Source: Oceanococcus sp964629015 (GTDB taxonomy: Bacteria; Pseudomonadota; Gammaproteobacteria; Nevskiales; Oceanococcaceae). Taken from it: 64,000 nucleotides of DNA. Made by a program: the position numbers and the translations under genes. The stretch spans positions 62,001 through 126,000 of the forward strand of contig CAZVMN010000005.1 of NCBI GenBank assembly GCA_964629015.1. The letters are read 5' to 3'. The notes beneath the pieces were generated by a model. That model saw nothing but the letters and a program-made list of their open reading frames with translations. It was not told the DNA's origin and ran no database searches. Each line of letters opens with the position of its first letter. Within the stretch, counting starts at the first letter, position 1. Below, piece by piece: positions 1-9,545 of this stretch.

Positions 1-1176
1 GTGTTCATTGCGCCAGGTCAGCGTTGCTTGCTGAAGTTCATGACGTAGGTTCTCCGCACAGTTGCGCGCATCGCCGTCAACGCTGTCCGGCATCAGGATA
101 GCGAAGCGGCCCGCCGAGATGGCAAAACACTGGGCTTTGTCATCGACGCAAGTCCGGCAGGTTTCCGCGATTTGCCACAGCACCTGCTCAGCCGCTTGGT
201 AACCGTGTCGGTCGCTGATGAAATCGAGGTTGTCGGGCGCCAGCAACAACAGATGATGCTCACCAGCGTGAATCCGCGCGGTGCGCAACAGATCGTCGAG
301 CTGGCGCGTAAACGTATCGCGGGTGGCCAATCCGGTGATGGGGTCGAGTTGGCTGGGGATGCGCAGCGGTGATCCGCCGGCTTGGTCATCCCGCTCCAGC
401 TTGATGTAGGCGCCGACTGCCGTGCCTTCTTTGTCGGTGACGGCCATGGACGTCACAAGTACGGAATAACTTTTTCCGATCCGGTCACGCAGCAGGCAAC
501 TCTCCAGATGAGGAGCGGCATCGGCGGCATCAATCGCGCGCAACGCAATACGCTTGACCGGGTGTTGATCCGGTCGTGCGGCGCTGGGGTCGAACAACTG
601 CATCACCTCATCGAAGGGTGTGCCGCAGGCGTCGTTGCGATGGATGCCACACAATTGTGTGGCCGCGGGGCTGATGCCGCGGATCACACCATGAATGTCA
701 GTGAGAACCACAGCCTCGCCGCTGGCGTTGATCGTTGCGCCGGCCAAGGCCATGTTGCGGCGCGCCACCACACTGATACGCGACATATCCTGACGCTGAG
801 CCTTCAGCTGCCCGACCGCTTCGTCGAGCTCTTTGCTGCGCTTTTGCAGCTGATAGCGTGCAAGATGCAACTGTTTGTTGGTTTCGATGAGAGAGCTGGA
901 ATCCACTCGATCGTCGCCGTAGTCCGCCCGGCGATAACCACTGCGCCAAATCATTGGCACCAGCGCAAACAGCAATGCGGCAAAGCCGAGCGTGGCGATG
1001 GTGTGGACCGATATGCCCTGAATCTCGCCGGGAATTTGATAGCCCGCCAATGGCGCGGCGATCAAGCACATCAGCGCCAACCCGGGTAGCAGAGCAATTT
1101 TCAGTGCGGACGCCCACATGCCGAATGTGGTCGGGACGTGGAAATTGGCGGAAGAGTCCTTTTTGGCAATATCCAT
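1..1176 (-). CDS. PAS-GGDEF signalling protein with degenerate GGDEF motif, truncated at window edge
   Basis: The frame is open from an ATG at 1176 to the window edge, giving the first 392 residues. Two membrane segments (about residues 23-45 and 57-76) are followed by a coiled-coil stretch (about 100-135), a PAS-like domain (about 145-265) and the start of a GGDEF domain, recognisable from DPITGLATRDTF. At the position of the active-site GGDEF the sequence is SAGRF (residues 354-358), with the following AILMP conserved. The domain is therefore probably inactive as a diguanylate cyclase and may sense GTP or regulate a partner domain. An EAL domain may follow outside the window, as is common after degenerate GGDEF domains, but it cannot be seen. 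It is divergent from the phosphatase gene at 1315. Confidence 0.85.
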   Translation of the reverse strand, partial: MDIAKKDSSANFHVPTTFGMWASALKIALLPGLALMCLIAAPLAGYQIPGEIQGISVHTIATLGFAALLFALVPMIWRSGYRRADYGDDRVDSSSLIETNKQLHLARYQLQKRSKELDEAVGQLKAQRQDMSRISVVARRNMALAGATINASGEAVVLTDIHGVIRGISPAATQLCGIHRNDACGTPFDEVMQLFDPSAARPDQHPVKRIALRAIDAADAAPHLESCLLRDRIGKSYSVLVTSMAVTDKEGTAVGAYIKLERDDQAGGSPLRIPSQLDPITGLATRDTFTRQLDDLLRTARIHAGEHHLLLLAPDNLDFISDRHGYQAAEQVLWQIAETCRTCVDDKAQCFAISAGRFAILMPDSVDGDARNCAENLRHELQQATLTWRNEH

Positions 1177-1314
1177 GGTCGTGTTTCCTGGCGCTTCGTG
1201 TGCGGTGTTAGGCTTATTTGTCAGCTAGCGTTGCGTGTTGAGCGCGAAATTTTTGAGAAGGTCCCGCATTCGACGTCATTTTTCTGACGCACCCAAGAAC
1301 TCCGGCCACAAGTC

Positions 1315-1752
1315 ATGTTTTCTTCAGTACTGGTTGTTTGCACCGGCAACATTTGTCGCAGCCCAATGGGCGAATTTCTGATTCGAGAGCGCTGGAACAA
1401 AGTCGGCGCTCGCGTCGCTTCTGCCGGTGTTGGCGCCATGGTGGGCTGGCAGGCCGATGATGATGCGATTTCGGTCATGGACGACTACGGCATCGACATG
1501 CGAGATCACATTGCGCAGCAGCTCACGCAGCCGTTGATCAATGACTACGATCTGGTCCTGGTCATGGAGAAGCACCACGAAGATTGGATCAATCAACGAC
1601 TGCCAACAGCGCGCGGGCGTGTGCATCTGATGAGCAAATGGCAAGACCGTGGAGGCGTTCCAGATCCCTATCGTCGCGGGCGAGGGGCCTTTGAGTCCTG
1701 CTACTCCCAGCTTGATGAATGCGTGGATCAATGGCTCCAGCGCATCGGCTGA
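1315..1752 (+). CDS. low molecular weight protein-tyrosine phosphatase
   Basis: A 145-residue protein with the LMW-PTP P-loop CTGNICRS at residues 9-16 (C-x5-R-S; Cys9 nucleophile, Arg15) close to the N-terminus, and the general-acid Asp in the DPYRRG motif near residue 118. Length and layout fit the cytoplasmic family of Wzb, Etp and YfkJ, which dephosphorylates phosphotyrosine. No BY-kinase or polysaccharide export gene is adjacent, so a role in capsule control is not supported; a housekeeping or stress role is as likely. It sits 68 bp upstream of miaB on the same strand. Confidence 0.9.
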   Translation: MFSSVLVVCTGNICRSPMGEFLIRERWNKVGARVASAGVGAMVGWQADDDAISVMDDYGIDMRDHIAQQLTQPLINDYDLVLVMEKHHEDWINQRLPTARGRVHLMSKWQDRGGVPDPYRRGRGAFESCYSQLDECVDQWLQRIG

Positions 1753-1786
1753 GTTGATGGTGGGGCAAGCAAACCCCCAATTGACG

Positions 1787-1792
1787 TATACT
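1787..1792 (+). promoter_or_regulatory. possible -10 box (TATACT) upstream of miaB
   Basis: TATACT lies 29 bp before the likely GTG start of miaB, in the gap after the phosphatase gene. No good -35 hexamer is found at 16-18 bp upstream, so this is a weak call based on the -10 match and position only. Confidence 0.25.
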
Positions 1793-1820
1793 TTCGCCCC
1801 TTTTGGCTGAATTTTTTACC

Positions 1821-3164
1821 GTGGGAGCAAAGCTCTACATCAAGACATTCGGCTGCCAGATGAACGATTACGATTCGGGCAAGATGGCGGCGGTGCTTGA
1901 GAAGTCACATCAGGTCGAGCGGACCGACAACCCGGAAGAGGCAGATATCCTGCTTCTGAACACCTGCTCGATTCGCGAAAAAGCCCAGGAGAAAGTCTTC
2001 TCCGAACTGGGCCGTTGGAAACAGCGCAAGCAGACCAAGCCGGATCTGATGATCGGCGTGGGCGGTTGTGTGGCCAGTCAGGAAGGCGATGCCATTCTTG
2101 AGCGCGCGCCTTACGTCGATCTGGTGTTCGGCCCGCAGACGCTGCATCGCTTGCCTGAACTGATGGAGCAACGCGCCCAAAGTGGCCGCGCTGCGATGGA
2201 CATCAGCTTCCCGGAAATCGAAAAATTCGATGCGCTGCCAGCACCGCAAGCGGAAGGGGTGACCGCCTTCGTGTCCATCATGGAGGGTTGCTCCAAGTAC
2301 TGTACGTTCTGCGTTGTGCCCTACACCCGCGGTGAAGAGGTCAGTCGTCCATTTGACGATGTGATGACTGAGGTGCGCGCGTTGGCGGCGCAGGGCGTGC
2401 GTGAAATCACCCTGCTGGGTCAGAACGTCAATTCCTACACCGGCACGATGAGTGATGGCACCACGGCCGATCTGGCTTTGCTGATTCGCTACATCGCGGA
2501 GATCGAAGAGATTGGGCGCATTCGTTTCACCACATCGCATCCCGCCGAGTTTTCCGACAGCCTGATCCAGGCTTACGCCGACTTGCCCAAGCTGGCCAGC
2601 TATCTGCATCTGCCGGTGCAGTCGGGCTCGGATCGCATCTTGATGATGATGAAACGAGGGCACAGCGCGCAGGAATACATTTCCAAAGTGCAGCGTTTGC
2701 GCGCGGCGCGGCCCAATATCAGTTTGTCCACTGACATCATCGTGGGTTTCCCGAGTGAGACGGATGCGGATTTCGAAGCGACCATGGAATTGGTCGGATT
2801 CGCCGATTTCGATCACGCCTTCTCCTTCGTCTACAGCGCGCGTCCCGGTACGCCGGCGGCCAAGCTGCACGATGGCGTCGACCCGCAGGTGAAAAAGCAG
2901 CGGTTGCAGATTCTCCAGGACCGCGTGCGTGCGCGTGGCGATGAGTTCTCCCGCGCTATGGTCGGAACCACGCAGCGGGTGCTGGTCGAACGCTTGTCGC
3001 GCAAAGACGTGGGGCAGCTGGCAGGGCGGACCGATAACAACCGCTGGGTCAATTTCACCGCAGAGCCCGAGTTGATCGGTCGCTTTGTCGATGTGGAAAT
3101 CACCGAAGCCTTGCCCAATTCCCTGCGTGGTGTGTTGGTCAGCCCGGTATCGCATGCCGCCTGA
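1821..3164 (+). CDS. miaB: tRNA-2-methylthio-N6-dimethylallyladenosine synthase MiaB
   Basis: This radical-SAM methylthiotransferase adds the 2-methylthio group to i6A37 of tRNAs reading UNN codons. The N-terminal UPF0004 domain (KLYIKTFGCQMNDYDS, NTCSIREKAQEK, GVGGCVASQEG) supplies three cluster cysteines; the radical-SAM motif CSKYCTFC follows and binds the second 4Fe-4S cluster; a TRAM domain ends the protein. The reading frame is open from a TTG at 1803, but the GTG at 1821 gives MGAKLYIKTFGCQ, which aligns with the E. coli N-terminus, so I prefer 1821. It heads the conserved miaB-phoH-ybeY-corC-lnt run, and the PhoH gene follows after 16 bp. Confidence 0.97.
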   Translation: MGAKLYIKTFGCQMNDYDSGKMAAVLEKSHQVERTDNPEEADILLLNTCSIREKAQEKVFSELGRWKQRKQTKPDLMIGVGGCVASQEGDAILERAPYVDLVFGPQTLHRLPELMEQRAQSGRAAMDISFPEIEKFDALPAPQAEGVTAFVSIMEGCSKYCTFCVVPYTRGEEVSRPFDDVMTEVRALAAQGVREITLLGQNVNSYTGTMSDGTTADLALLIRYIAEIEEIGRIRFTTSHPAEFSDSLIQAYADLPKLASYLHLPVQSGSDRILMMMKRGHSAQEYISKVQRLRAARPNISLSTDIIVGFPSETDADFEATMELVGFADFDHAFSFVYSARPGTPAAKLHDGVDPQVKKQRLQILQDRVRARGDEFSRAMVGTTQRVLVERLSRKDVGQLAGRTDNNRWVNFTAEPELIGRFVDVEITEALPNSLRGVLVSPVSHAA

Positions 3165-3180
3165 TGGTTAGCTTGCGTTC

Positions 3181-4131
3181 GTGAACACCTCCAAACATCT
3201 GCGGCTGGCGCCTGAGTCGCAGGAACGACTCTCCGCCTTGTGCGGGCCTGCCGATCAGCATTTGCGCCAGCTTGAGCGCGATTTGTCGGTGGAAATCCGT
3301 AACCGCGGCCATGACTTCCAGTTGCTGGGCAGTGCTCAGGCGGTGGAGCAGGCAGCGTTGACCCTGCAGCGCTTGTATCGTCATGACGATGGTCGTGCGG
3401 TCGATCGAGAGGATGTGCATATGGCCGCGCGGGAACAAGCCGCGGAATCCGAGTCCGAGACATTTCGAATTCGCACGCGGCGTGGCGTGATTCGGCCGCG
3501 CAATCCGAGCCAGACCCACTATCTGGGCAGTATCCAGCGACATGATCTGGTGTTCGGTGTGGGGCCTGCCGGAACCGGCAAAACCTATCTGGCGGTGGCC
3601 GCCGCAGTCGAAGCCCTGGAACGCGACGAAGTGCGTCGCATCATGCTCGTACGCCCGGCGGTTGAGGCGGGCGAGCGTTTGGGCTTTCTGCCCGGGGATC
3701 TGGCACAGAAGATCGATCCGTATCTGCGCCCGTTGTACGACGCGCTCTATGAGATGTTGGGCTTCGAGAAGGTCGGGCGTTTGATTGAGCGCAACATTAT
3801 TGAAGTCGCTCCGCTGGCCTATATGCGCGGTCGCACCCTGAATGAATCTTTCATCATCATGGATGAAGCGCAAAACGCCACCGTGGCGCAAATGAAGATG
3901 TTTTTGACCCGGCTGGGCTTTGGCTCAACCGCGGTGGTAACGGGTGATGTCACGCAGGTCGACTTGCCGCGACCGGGACAGTCCGGTTTGCGTCATGCCT
4001 GCCAGGTATTGGACGGTGTGCCGGGTATCAGCTTTACCTATTTCCGTTCTGGCGATGTGGTCCGCCATCCGCTGGTTCAGCGCATCGTCGATGCCTATGG
4101 TGAGCATGAGGGCGAGGGCGAAACTCGATGA
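3181..4131 (+). CDS. ybeZ: PhoH-like ATPase (YbeZ)
   Basis: A 316-residue PhoH-family P-loop ATPase. Walker A GPAGTGKT is at about residues 128-135, and the Walker B-type FIIMDEAQNAT and the MLVRPAVEAGERLGFLPGD segment are typical of the family. The start is GTG at 3181. The 3' end overlaps the ybeY start by 4 bp (ATGA), a coupling conserved in many bacteria. PhoH proteins work with the YbeY ribonuclease in RNA metabolism; the exact biochemical role is not settled. Confidence 0.95.
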   Translation: MNTSKHLRLAPESQERLSALCGPADQHLRQLERDLSVEIRNRGHDFQLLGSAQAVEQAALTLQRLYRHDDGRAVDREDVHMAAREQAAESESETFRIRTRRGVIRPRNPSQTHYLGSIQRHDLVFGVGPAGTGKTYLAVAAAVEALERDEVRRIMLVRPAVEAGERLGFLPGDLAQKIDPYLRPLYDALYEMLGFEKVGRLIERNIIEVAPLAYMRGRTLNESFIIMDEAQNATVAQMKMFLTRLGFGSTAVVTGDVTQVDLPRPGQSGLRHACQVLDGVPGISFTYFRSGDVVRHPLVQRIVDAYGEHEGEGETR

Positions 4132-4589
4132 GCGTACCCATCGTGGTTCAGTACGCCTGCGAAGACGAGGTGCCGTCCGAGGACGCCTTGCGAAGCTGGG
4201 CTTTGGCTGCTCTGGCAGGGCAGCCGGCCCATGGCGAATTGGTCATTCGCATCGTTGAGGCGCCGGAATCGCAAGCCTTGAACGCTCAGTATCGCGGCAA
4301 AGATAAGCCGACCAACGTGCTGTCGTTTCCGGCCGAGCCGTTACCGCCTGAGTTTGCCGAACTGGCTGACCAGCAAGCGCTGGGTGATCTGGTGATTTGT
4401 GCTGCGGTGGTCGCCGCTGAAGCCCACGAACAGGGTAAGACCTTGGAGGCGCACTGGGCGCACATGCTGATTCATGGCTGCCTGCATTTGCTCGGTCATG
4501 ACCACGTCGAGTCCGATGAGGCCGAGCGAATGGAAGATTTGGAACGCAAACTGCTAGCTGAATTGAATTTTTCTGATCCGTATGAGTGA
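4128..4589 (+). CDS. ybeY: endoribonuclease / rRNA maturation factor YbeY
   Basis: A 153-residue UPF0054 protein with the zinc-binding signature HGCLHLLGHDH (H-x3-H-x5-H) near residue 120. The family is a single-strand RNA endonuclease needed for 16S rRNA 3'-end maturation and late 70S quality control. The start overlaps the PhoH gene (ATGA) and the end overlaps the first possible start of the corC frame, consistent with one polycistronic message. Confidence 0.96.
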   Translation: MSVPIVVQYACEDEVPSEDALRSWALAALAGQPAHGELVIRIVEAPESQALNAQYRGKDKPTNVLSFPAEPLPPEFAELADQQALGDLVICAAVVAAEAHEQGKTLEAHWAHMLIHGCLHLLGHDHVESDEAERMEDLERKLLAELNFSDPYE

Positions 4590-4597
4590 ACACGATC

Positions 4598-5461
4598 ATG
4601 TCTGACGATAATCCTTCGAGTACCGAGGGGCCTTCCGACAACTGGATGCGGCGTTTGGGCCGCAGCCTTGCCGGGGCGCCCCGCAGTCGCGAAGAACTTT
4701 CGGCCATCCTGCGCGAAGCGCGCCAGTTCGAACTGATGGATGCCGATGCTCAATTGATGATTGAAGGTGTGCTGAAAGCGGCTGACACCCCGGTTGAGCA
4801 CATCATGATTCCGCGCTCGCAGATGGTCGTCGTCGAGCACGACATGGCGATTGAGGATGTATTGCGGGCTGTGGTCGACTCCGGCCACTCACGCTTTCCG
4901 GTGATCGGCGAGAATCGAGACCAGGTTCTGGGTATTTTGCTCGCCAAGGATCTGCTCAAGTACGCAGGGCAGGACGTCGACACCAGCGAATTCCGCATTC
5001 AGGATTGCCTGCGCAAGGCGGAGTTTGTGCCGGAAAACAAGCGCTTGAACGTTTTGCTCAAGGAATTCCGCAGCGGTCGTAACCACATGGCCATGGTGGT
5101 GGATGAATATGGTGGTGTGTCGGGTCTGGTGACCATTGAAGACGTGCTGGAAACCATTGTGGGTGACATTGACGACGAATACGACGAGACCGAAGGGGCG
5201 TCGATCCTGCGTCAGGACAGCAAGCACTACCTGGTCAAAGGCTTGTGTTCGATCGAAGACTTCAACACCTATTTTGGCGCGAGCTTTTCCGACCAAGAGT
5301 TCGATACCTTGGGTGGTCTGGTTACGCATCACTTTGGTCGTCTACCCAAGTCCGGCGAAACGCTGACTCTGGGCGAGTTCGAATTCCAGGTTGCACGGGC
5401 TGACAGTCGTCGCTTGGCGATGCTGCGCGTGACGGTGAGCGGGCAACCGCAGCAGGACTAG
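4598..5461 (+). CDS. corC: CorC/YbeX-type CBS-domain protein
   Basis: A cytoplasmic protein with tandem CBS domains (MIPRSQMVVVEHDM; HMAMVVDEYGGVSGLV followed by TIEDVLETIVGDI) and a C-terminal CorC/HlyC domain (ADSRRLAMLRV). It lacks the transmembrane DUF21 domain of larger CNNM/CorC transporters, like E. coli YbeX. YbeX has been linked to magnesium/cobalt efflux and ribosome-related phenotypes. The frame opens with a GTG at 4586 overlapping the ybeY stop, but ATG at 4598 yields MSDDN, the same N-terminus as the E. coli protein, so I chose 4598. Confidence 0.94.
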   Translation: MSDDNPSSTEGPSDNWMRRLGRSLAGAPRSREELSAILREARQFELMDADAQLMIEGVLKAADTPVEHIMIPRSQMVVVEHDMAIEDVLRAVVDSGHSRFPVIGENRDQVLGILLAKDLLKYAGQDVDTSEFRIQDCLRKAEFVPENKRLNVLLKEFRSGRNHMAMVVDEYGGVSGLVTIEDVLETIVGDIDDEYDETEGASILRQDSKHYLVKGLCSIEDFNTYFGASFSDQEFDTLGGLVTHHFGRLPKSGETLTLGEFEFQVARADSRRLAMLRVTVSGQPQQD

Positions 5462-5466
5462 CGCGC

Positions 5467-6966
5467 ATGCTCCCGTCCGTGATCATTGCGTTGCTGGGCG
5501 GGCTGCTGACCACGGCGGCGTTTGCGCCGTTTCAGGTGTGGCCGGCCGTCGTGCTCGGGCCGATGTTGTTGCTGTGGGCGCTGCGTGGCCGTACGCCACG
5601 TCAGGCGCTGCTTGTCGGTGGTGCTTTCGGTTTCGCTCACTTCCTGAGCGGTGTGTGGTGGGTGCTGATCAGCACCTGGGTCTACGGCGGAGCGCCGCTG
5701 TCGCTGTCCCTGCTGCTGCTGCTCATTCTGTCTGTGTATCTGTGCCTGTATCCGGCATTGGGTGCCGGCTTGCTGGTGTGGTTGTACCCGCGGGTGATCG
5801 GGGCTTGGAGCCTGTTGTTGTGGCCAGCCTGCTGGCTGGTTGCGGAATTTGCTCGCGACACCCTGTTTGATGGCTTTCCGTGGTTTTCCCTGGGATATGT
5901 GGCAACCGAAGTGCCGCAGGGGCTCAAACTGGTCGCGTTGCTGGGCGTGCACGGCGTGTCCGCCGTTTATGCCCTGGTCGCCGCGGCGTTGATGGTGTTG
6001 CTGCTCGGCCCCGGTCGGATTTGGGCCGCTTTGGCCTTGGTGGCCGTGTTAGCGGTGCATATTGGGTCACCTATGCCCAGGAGCTGGACTCAGCCGGCTG
6101 GCGAACCCATCGACGCGGTGTTGATCCAGGGCAATATGAGCCAGGATCAGAAATGGCGTCCGGAAAACCGTTTGCCGACGATTGAGCTGTACGAGCACAT
6201 GACCGAGCAGGCGTGGCCGGCCGATCTGGTCATTTGGCCGGAAGCGGCGATCCCCATGCCGTATGACTACGTCACCTGGTTGTTCGACAGCTTGGACCAC
6301 CGGGCCCGTGAGGCTGGCGGAACGTTGTACGCCGGCATACTGACGCAAAAGGATGGGGCGACCTACAACACGGTCTATGCCTTGGGTGAGGATCAAGGGC
6401 GTTACGTGAAGCAGCATTTGGTGCCGTTTGGTGAATACATCCCAGCGCCGCCTTGGATTCGCCCGATGTTTGATGTGCTGAATCTGCCGTTTCCCTCCAT
6501 CGCGGTGGGGTTGGACGGTCAGCGTACGCTGGACGTCAACGGTCATGCCGTGTCGATGTCGATTTGCTTCGAGGATGTGTTTCCCATGGAAGTGCGTGAG
6601 ACCTCGCGATCTGCCGGTCTGTTGGTCAATGTGACCAACGATGCGTGGTTCTCCGGCTCTGCCGCACCTCATCAACATCTGCAGATCGCGCGTTTGCGTG
6701 CTGCGGAGTCCGGGCGCAGCCTGTTGCGCGTGGCCAATACGGGGATTTCCGCTGTGATTGGGCCGGACGGCAATGTCGAGCAACAGCTGGACTGGGGCGT
6801 GCGCGGCAGCTTGCGTGCTCAGGTCACGCCGCGCGATGGCGAAACGCCTTACCAACGTTGGGGGCGTTTGCCGTTGTTGATCTACATGGTGAGCGCGATC
6901 GCTCTGGCGCTGCTGATGCGCCGCAGGCTGTTAACATATCGCGCCTTTTTCAAGACCGACTTGTGA
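5467..6966 (+). CDS. lnt: apolipoprotein N-acyltransferase Lnt
   Basis: A 499-residue inner-membrane enzyme that N-acylates the N-terminal cysteine of lipoproteins, the last maturation step before Lol sorting. About six hydrophobic helices in the first 210 residues precede a periplasmic nitrilase domain. The catalytic triad is visible: Glu259 in IWPEAAIP, Lys315 in KQHLVPFGEYIP, Cys367 in SICFEDVFP. A last helix (about 470-490) closes the protein. The stop codon TGA shares its final A with the ATG of leuS. Several genes in this window encode lipoproteins that would be substrates. Confidence 0.96.
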   Translation: MLPSVIIALLGGLLTTAAFAPFQVWPAVVLGPMLLLWALRGRTPRQALLVGGAFGFAHFLSGVWWVLISTWVYGGAPLSLSLLLLLILSVYLCLYPALGAGLLVWLYPRVIGAWSLLLWPACWLVAEFARDTLFDGFPWFSLGYVATEVPQGLKLVALLGVHGVSAVYALVAAALMVLLLGPGRIWAALALVAVLAVHIGSPMPRSWTQPAGEPIDAVLIQGNMSQDQKWRPENRLPTIELYEHMTEQAWPADLVIWPEAAIPMPYDYVTWLFDSLDHRAREAGGTLYAGILTQKDGATYNTVYALGEDQGRYVKQHLVPFGEYIPAPPWIRPMFDVLNLPFPSIAVGLDGQRTLDVNGHAVSMSICFEDVFPMEVRETSRSAGLLVNVTNDAWFSGSAAPHQHLQIARLRAAESGRSLLRVANTGISAVIGPDGNVEQQLDWGVRGSLRAQVTPRDGETPYQRWGRLPLLIYMVSAIALALLMRRRLLTYRAFFKTDL

Positions 6967-9545
6967 TGCAGGACCAATACGATCCGCAGGCGATCGAAAC
7001 CGCGGTGCAGCAGCGCTGGGAAGAGACCCAGGCGTTCAAGGCCAGCGAAGACCCCGCGCGGGAAAAATACTACTGCCTGAGCATGTTCCCCTATCCATCG
7101 GGGCGCTTGCACATGGGGCATGTGCGTAACTACACCATCGGTGATGTGCTTGCGCGCTACCATCGCATGTGCGGCAAGAACGTCCTCCAGCCGATGGGAT
7201 GGGATGCCTTTGGCCTGCCGGCTGAAAATGCCGCGATCAAAAACAAGGTGCCGCCGGCGGCATGGACACGCGAAAACATCGACTATATGCGCGGTCAGCT
7301 GCAGCGGCTGGGCTTTGCTTATGACTGGTCGCGCGAGTTGGCGACCTGCGATCCGGCCTACTACCGCTGGGAGCAGTGGCTGTTCACCCGATTGATGAAA
7401 AAGGGTCTGGTCTACCGCAAAAACTCGGTGGTCAACTGGGACCCGGTCGATAACACGGTGCTGGCCAACGAACAGGTGATCGACGGACGCGGCTGGCGCT
7501 CCGGTGCCTTGGTCGAACAGCGTGAAATTCCGCAGTGGTTCCTGAAGATCACCGACTACGCCGAGGAGCTGCTCAATTCGCTGGATGAGTTGGAGCATTG
7601 GCCCGAAGCGGTCAAAACCATGCAGCGCAACTGGATCGGGCGTTCCGAGGGGTTGCGCATTCGTTTCGATGTGCCGGGTTCTGATGCGGTGGAAGTTTTT
7701 ACCACGCGTCCCGACACCTTGATGGGCGTGACCTATCTGGCAGTTGCCGCTGGGCACCCGCTGGCTCAAAAAGCCGCGGCAGGCAATCCAGCGGTGGCGG
7801 AGTTTGTCGCCGAATGCCAGCGTGGTGGCACTGCGGCGGCCGACCTGGAAACGCAGGAGAAAAAGGGCATCGCGCTGGGCATAGAAGCCATACACCCGGT
7901 TAGCGGTGAGTCTGTGCCGGTCTGGGCCGCCAACTTTGTGCTGATGTCATACGGTACGGGCGCGGTGATGAGTGTGCCTGCGCATGACCAGCGCGATTGG
8001 GAGTTTGCCCAAACCTATGGTCTGCCGCTCAAAGCGGTGATTTCGCCGGACGGCGAGAGTGTGCCGGACATTTCCGTTGAGGCGGCCACAGAGCGTGGCA
8101 TCTTGATCAACTCCGGCGAGCTCAATGGTCTGGACTTTGATGGTGCCTTCGCCGCGCTGGAGCAGCGTCTGGCCGGTGTGGCGCAAAAGCAGGTCAACTT
8201 CCGTCTACGCGACTGGGGCGTCTCGCGTCAGCGCTATTGGGGTTGTCCGATTCCGGTCATTTACTGCGACAGCTGTGGCGATCAAGCGGTGCCGGAAGAT
8301 CAGTTGCCGGTCGCTCTGCCGGAAGACGTGACCGTTACTGGCGGGGCTTCGCCTTTGGCCAGTATGGACGAGTGGATCAAGGTGAAGTGCCCATCCTGTG
8401 GTGGCGACGCGCGCCGCGAAACGGACACCTTCGACACCTTTTTTGAATCGAGCTGGTACTACGCACGTTTTGCCTGCCCGGACAGCGATCAGGCCATGCT
8501 GGATGCGCGTGCCGATTATTGGGCGCCGGTCGACCAATATATCGGCGGCATTGAGCACGCAATCCTGCATCTGTTGTACGCACGATTCTTTCACAAACTG
8601 ATGCGTGACGAAGGCTTGCTATCGTCGAACGAGCCGTTCAAACGTTTGCTGACGCAAGGCATGGTCCTGGCGGACAGCTGGTACACCCGCGATGAAAAAG
8701 GTGGCCAGCAGTGGATTTCTCCGCTGGATGTGGAGATTCAGCGCGATACCGGCGGACGCATTGTGGGCGGCACGCTGAAGGCGGATGGTTCTGTCGTGGA
8801 GTACGACGGCATGAACAAGATGTCCAAATCGAAAAACAACGGCATTGACCCGCAAGTGATGATCGATCGCTACGGCGCCGATACCGTGCGTTTGTTCATG
8901 ATGTTTGCGGCGCCGCCGGACCAGTCGCTGGAGTGGTCGGATGCGGGTGTCGACGGCGCTCTGCGCTTTATCCGACGGTTGTGGCGGCAGGTCCATGCGC
9001 ACGTGCAGGGCGGTACCGCTGTGGCTTTGGATGTGACGTCGCTCGACCGTGAACAGAAAGCCTTGCGCGCCAAAGTGCATGAAACCCTGAGCAAAGCCGG
9101 TGACGACATTGGGCGTCGCATGACCTTTAACACCGCGATTGCCGCAGTGATGGAATTGCTCAATGCGGTGTCGCGCTTTGAGGATGCCAGTGATCAGGGA
9201 CGTGCTGTCGTGCAGGAAGCCCTGGATACGGCTGTGCTGCTGCTCGCGCCAATCACCCCGCATGTGTGCGACCAAATGTGGCAGGCGCTGGGACACGACG
9301 GCGCGGTGATTGATGCGGCTTGGCCAAAGGTCGATGAGACGGCGCTGGTGAGCGACACGGTCACTTTGGTCGTCCAGGTCAATGGCAAACTGCGCGGACG
9401 CATCGAAGTGGATGCGGCAGCGGACAAGGACGCCATCCTCAGTCAGGCCAAAACCGATGAGAACGTGCTGCGTCACCTTGACGGCAAAACCCTGCGCAAA
9501 GAGATCTATGTGCCGGGCAAGCTGGTCAACTTGGTGGTGGGTTGA
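6966..9545 (+). CDS. leuS: leucyl-tRNA synthetase
   Basis: Class I aminoacyl-tRNA synthetase of 859 residues, almost the same length as the E. coli enzyme. It has the HIGH-type motif HMGH at residues 49-52, the CP1 editing domain (TTRPDTLMGVTY), a zinc-binding insertion with CDSCGD and CPSCGGD, and the KMSKS loop at 618-622. The open frame extends upstream to 6645 inside lnt, but ATG 6966 overlaps the lnt stop by one base and gives the family N-terminus MQDQYDPQAIE, so it is the true start. Confidence 0.98.
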   Translation: MQDQYDPQAIETAVQQRWEETQAFKASEDPAREKYYCLSMFPYPSGRLHMGHVRNYTIGDVLARYHRMCGKNVLQPMGWDAFGLPAENAAIKNKVPPAAWTRENIDYMRGQLQRLGFAYDWSRELATCDPAYYRWEQWLFTRLMKKGLVYRKNSVVNWDPVDNTVLANEQVIDGRGWRSGALVEQREIPQWFLKITDYAEELLNSLDELEHWPEAVKTMQRNWIGRSEGLRIRFDVPGSDAVEVFTTRPDTLMGVTYLAVAAGHPLAQKAAAGNPAVAEFVAECQRGGTAAADLETQEKKGIALGIEAIHPVSGESVPVWAANFVLMSYGTGAVMSVPAHDQRDWEFAQTYGLPLKAVISPDGESVPDISVEAATERGILINSGELNGLDFDGAFAALEQRLAGVAQKQVNFRLRDWGVSRQRYWGCPIPVIYCDSCGDQAVPEDQLPVALPEDVTVTGGASPLASMDEWIKVKCPSCGGDARRETDTFDTFFESSWYYARFACPDSDQAMLDARADYWAPVDQYIGGIEHAILHLLYARFFHKLMRDEGLLSSNEPFKRLLTQGMVLADSWYTRDEKGGQQWISPLDVEIQRDTGGRIVGGTLKADGSVVEYDGMNKMSKSKNNGIDPQVMIDRYGADTVRLFMMFAAPPDQSLEWSDAGVDGALRFIRRLWRQVHAHVQGGTAVALDVTSLDREQKALRAKVHETLSKAGDDIGRRMTFNTAIAAVMELLNAVSRFEDASDQGRAVVQEALDTAVLLLAPITPHVCDQMWQALGHDGAVIDAAWPKVDETALVSDTVTLVVQVNGKLRGRIEVDAAADKDAILSQAKTDENVLRHLDGKTLRKEIYVPGKLVNLVVG

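Noticed and set aside
382..1089. 235-residue plus-strand open frame
   Set aside because: It is antisense to the PAS-GGDEF gene, whose minus-strand frame has clear domain motifs; the plus product has none.
1905..3155. 416-residue minus-strand frame
   Set aside because: Shadow of miaB; His/Arg/Gln-rich composition typical of an antisense frame in GC-rich genes.
6645..6965. N-terminal extension of leuS
   Set aside because: The extension lies in lnt out of frame and does not resemble LeuRS; ATG 6966 matches the family start.
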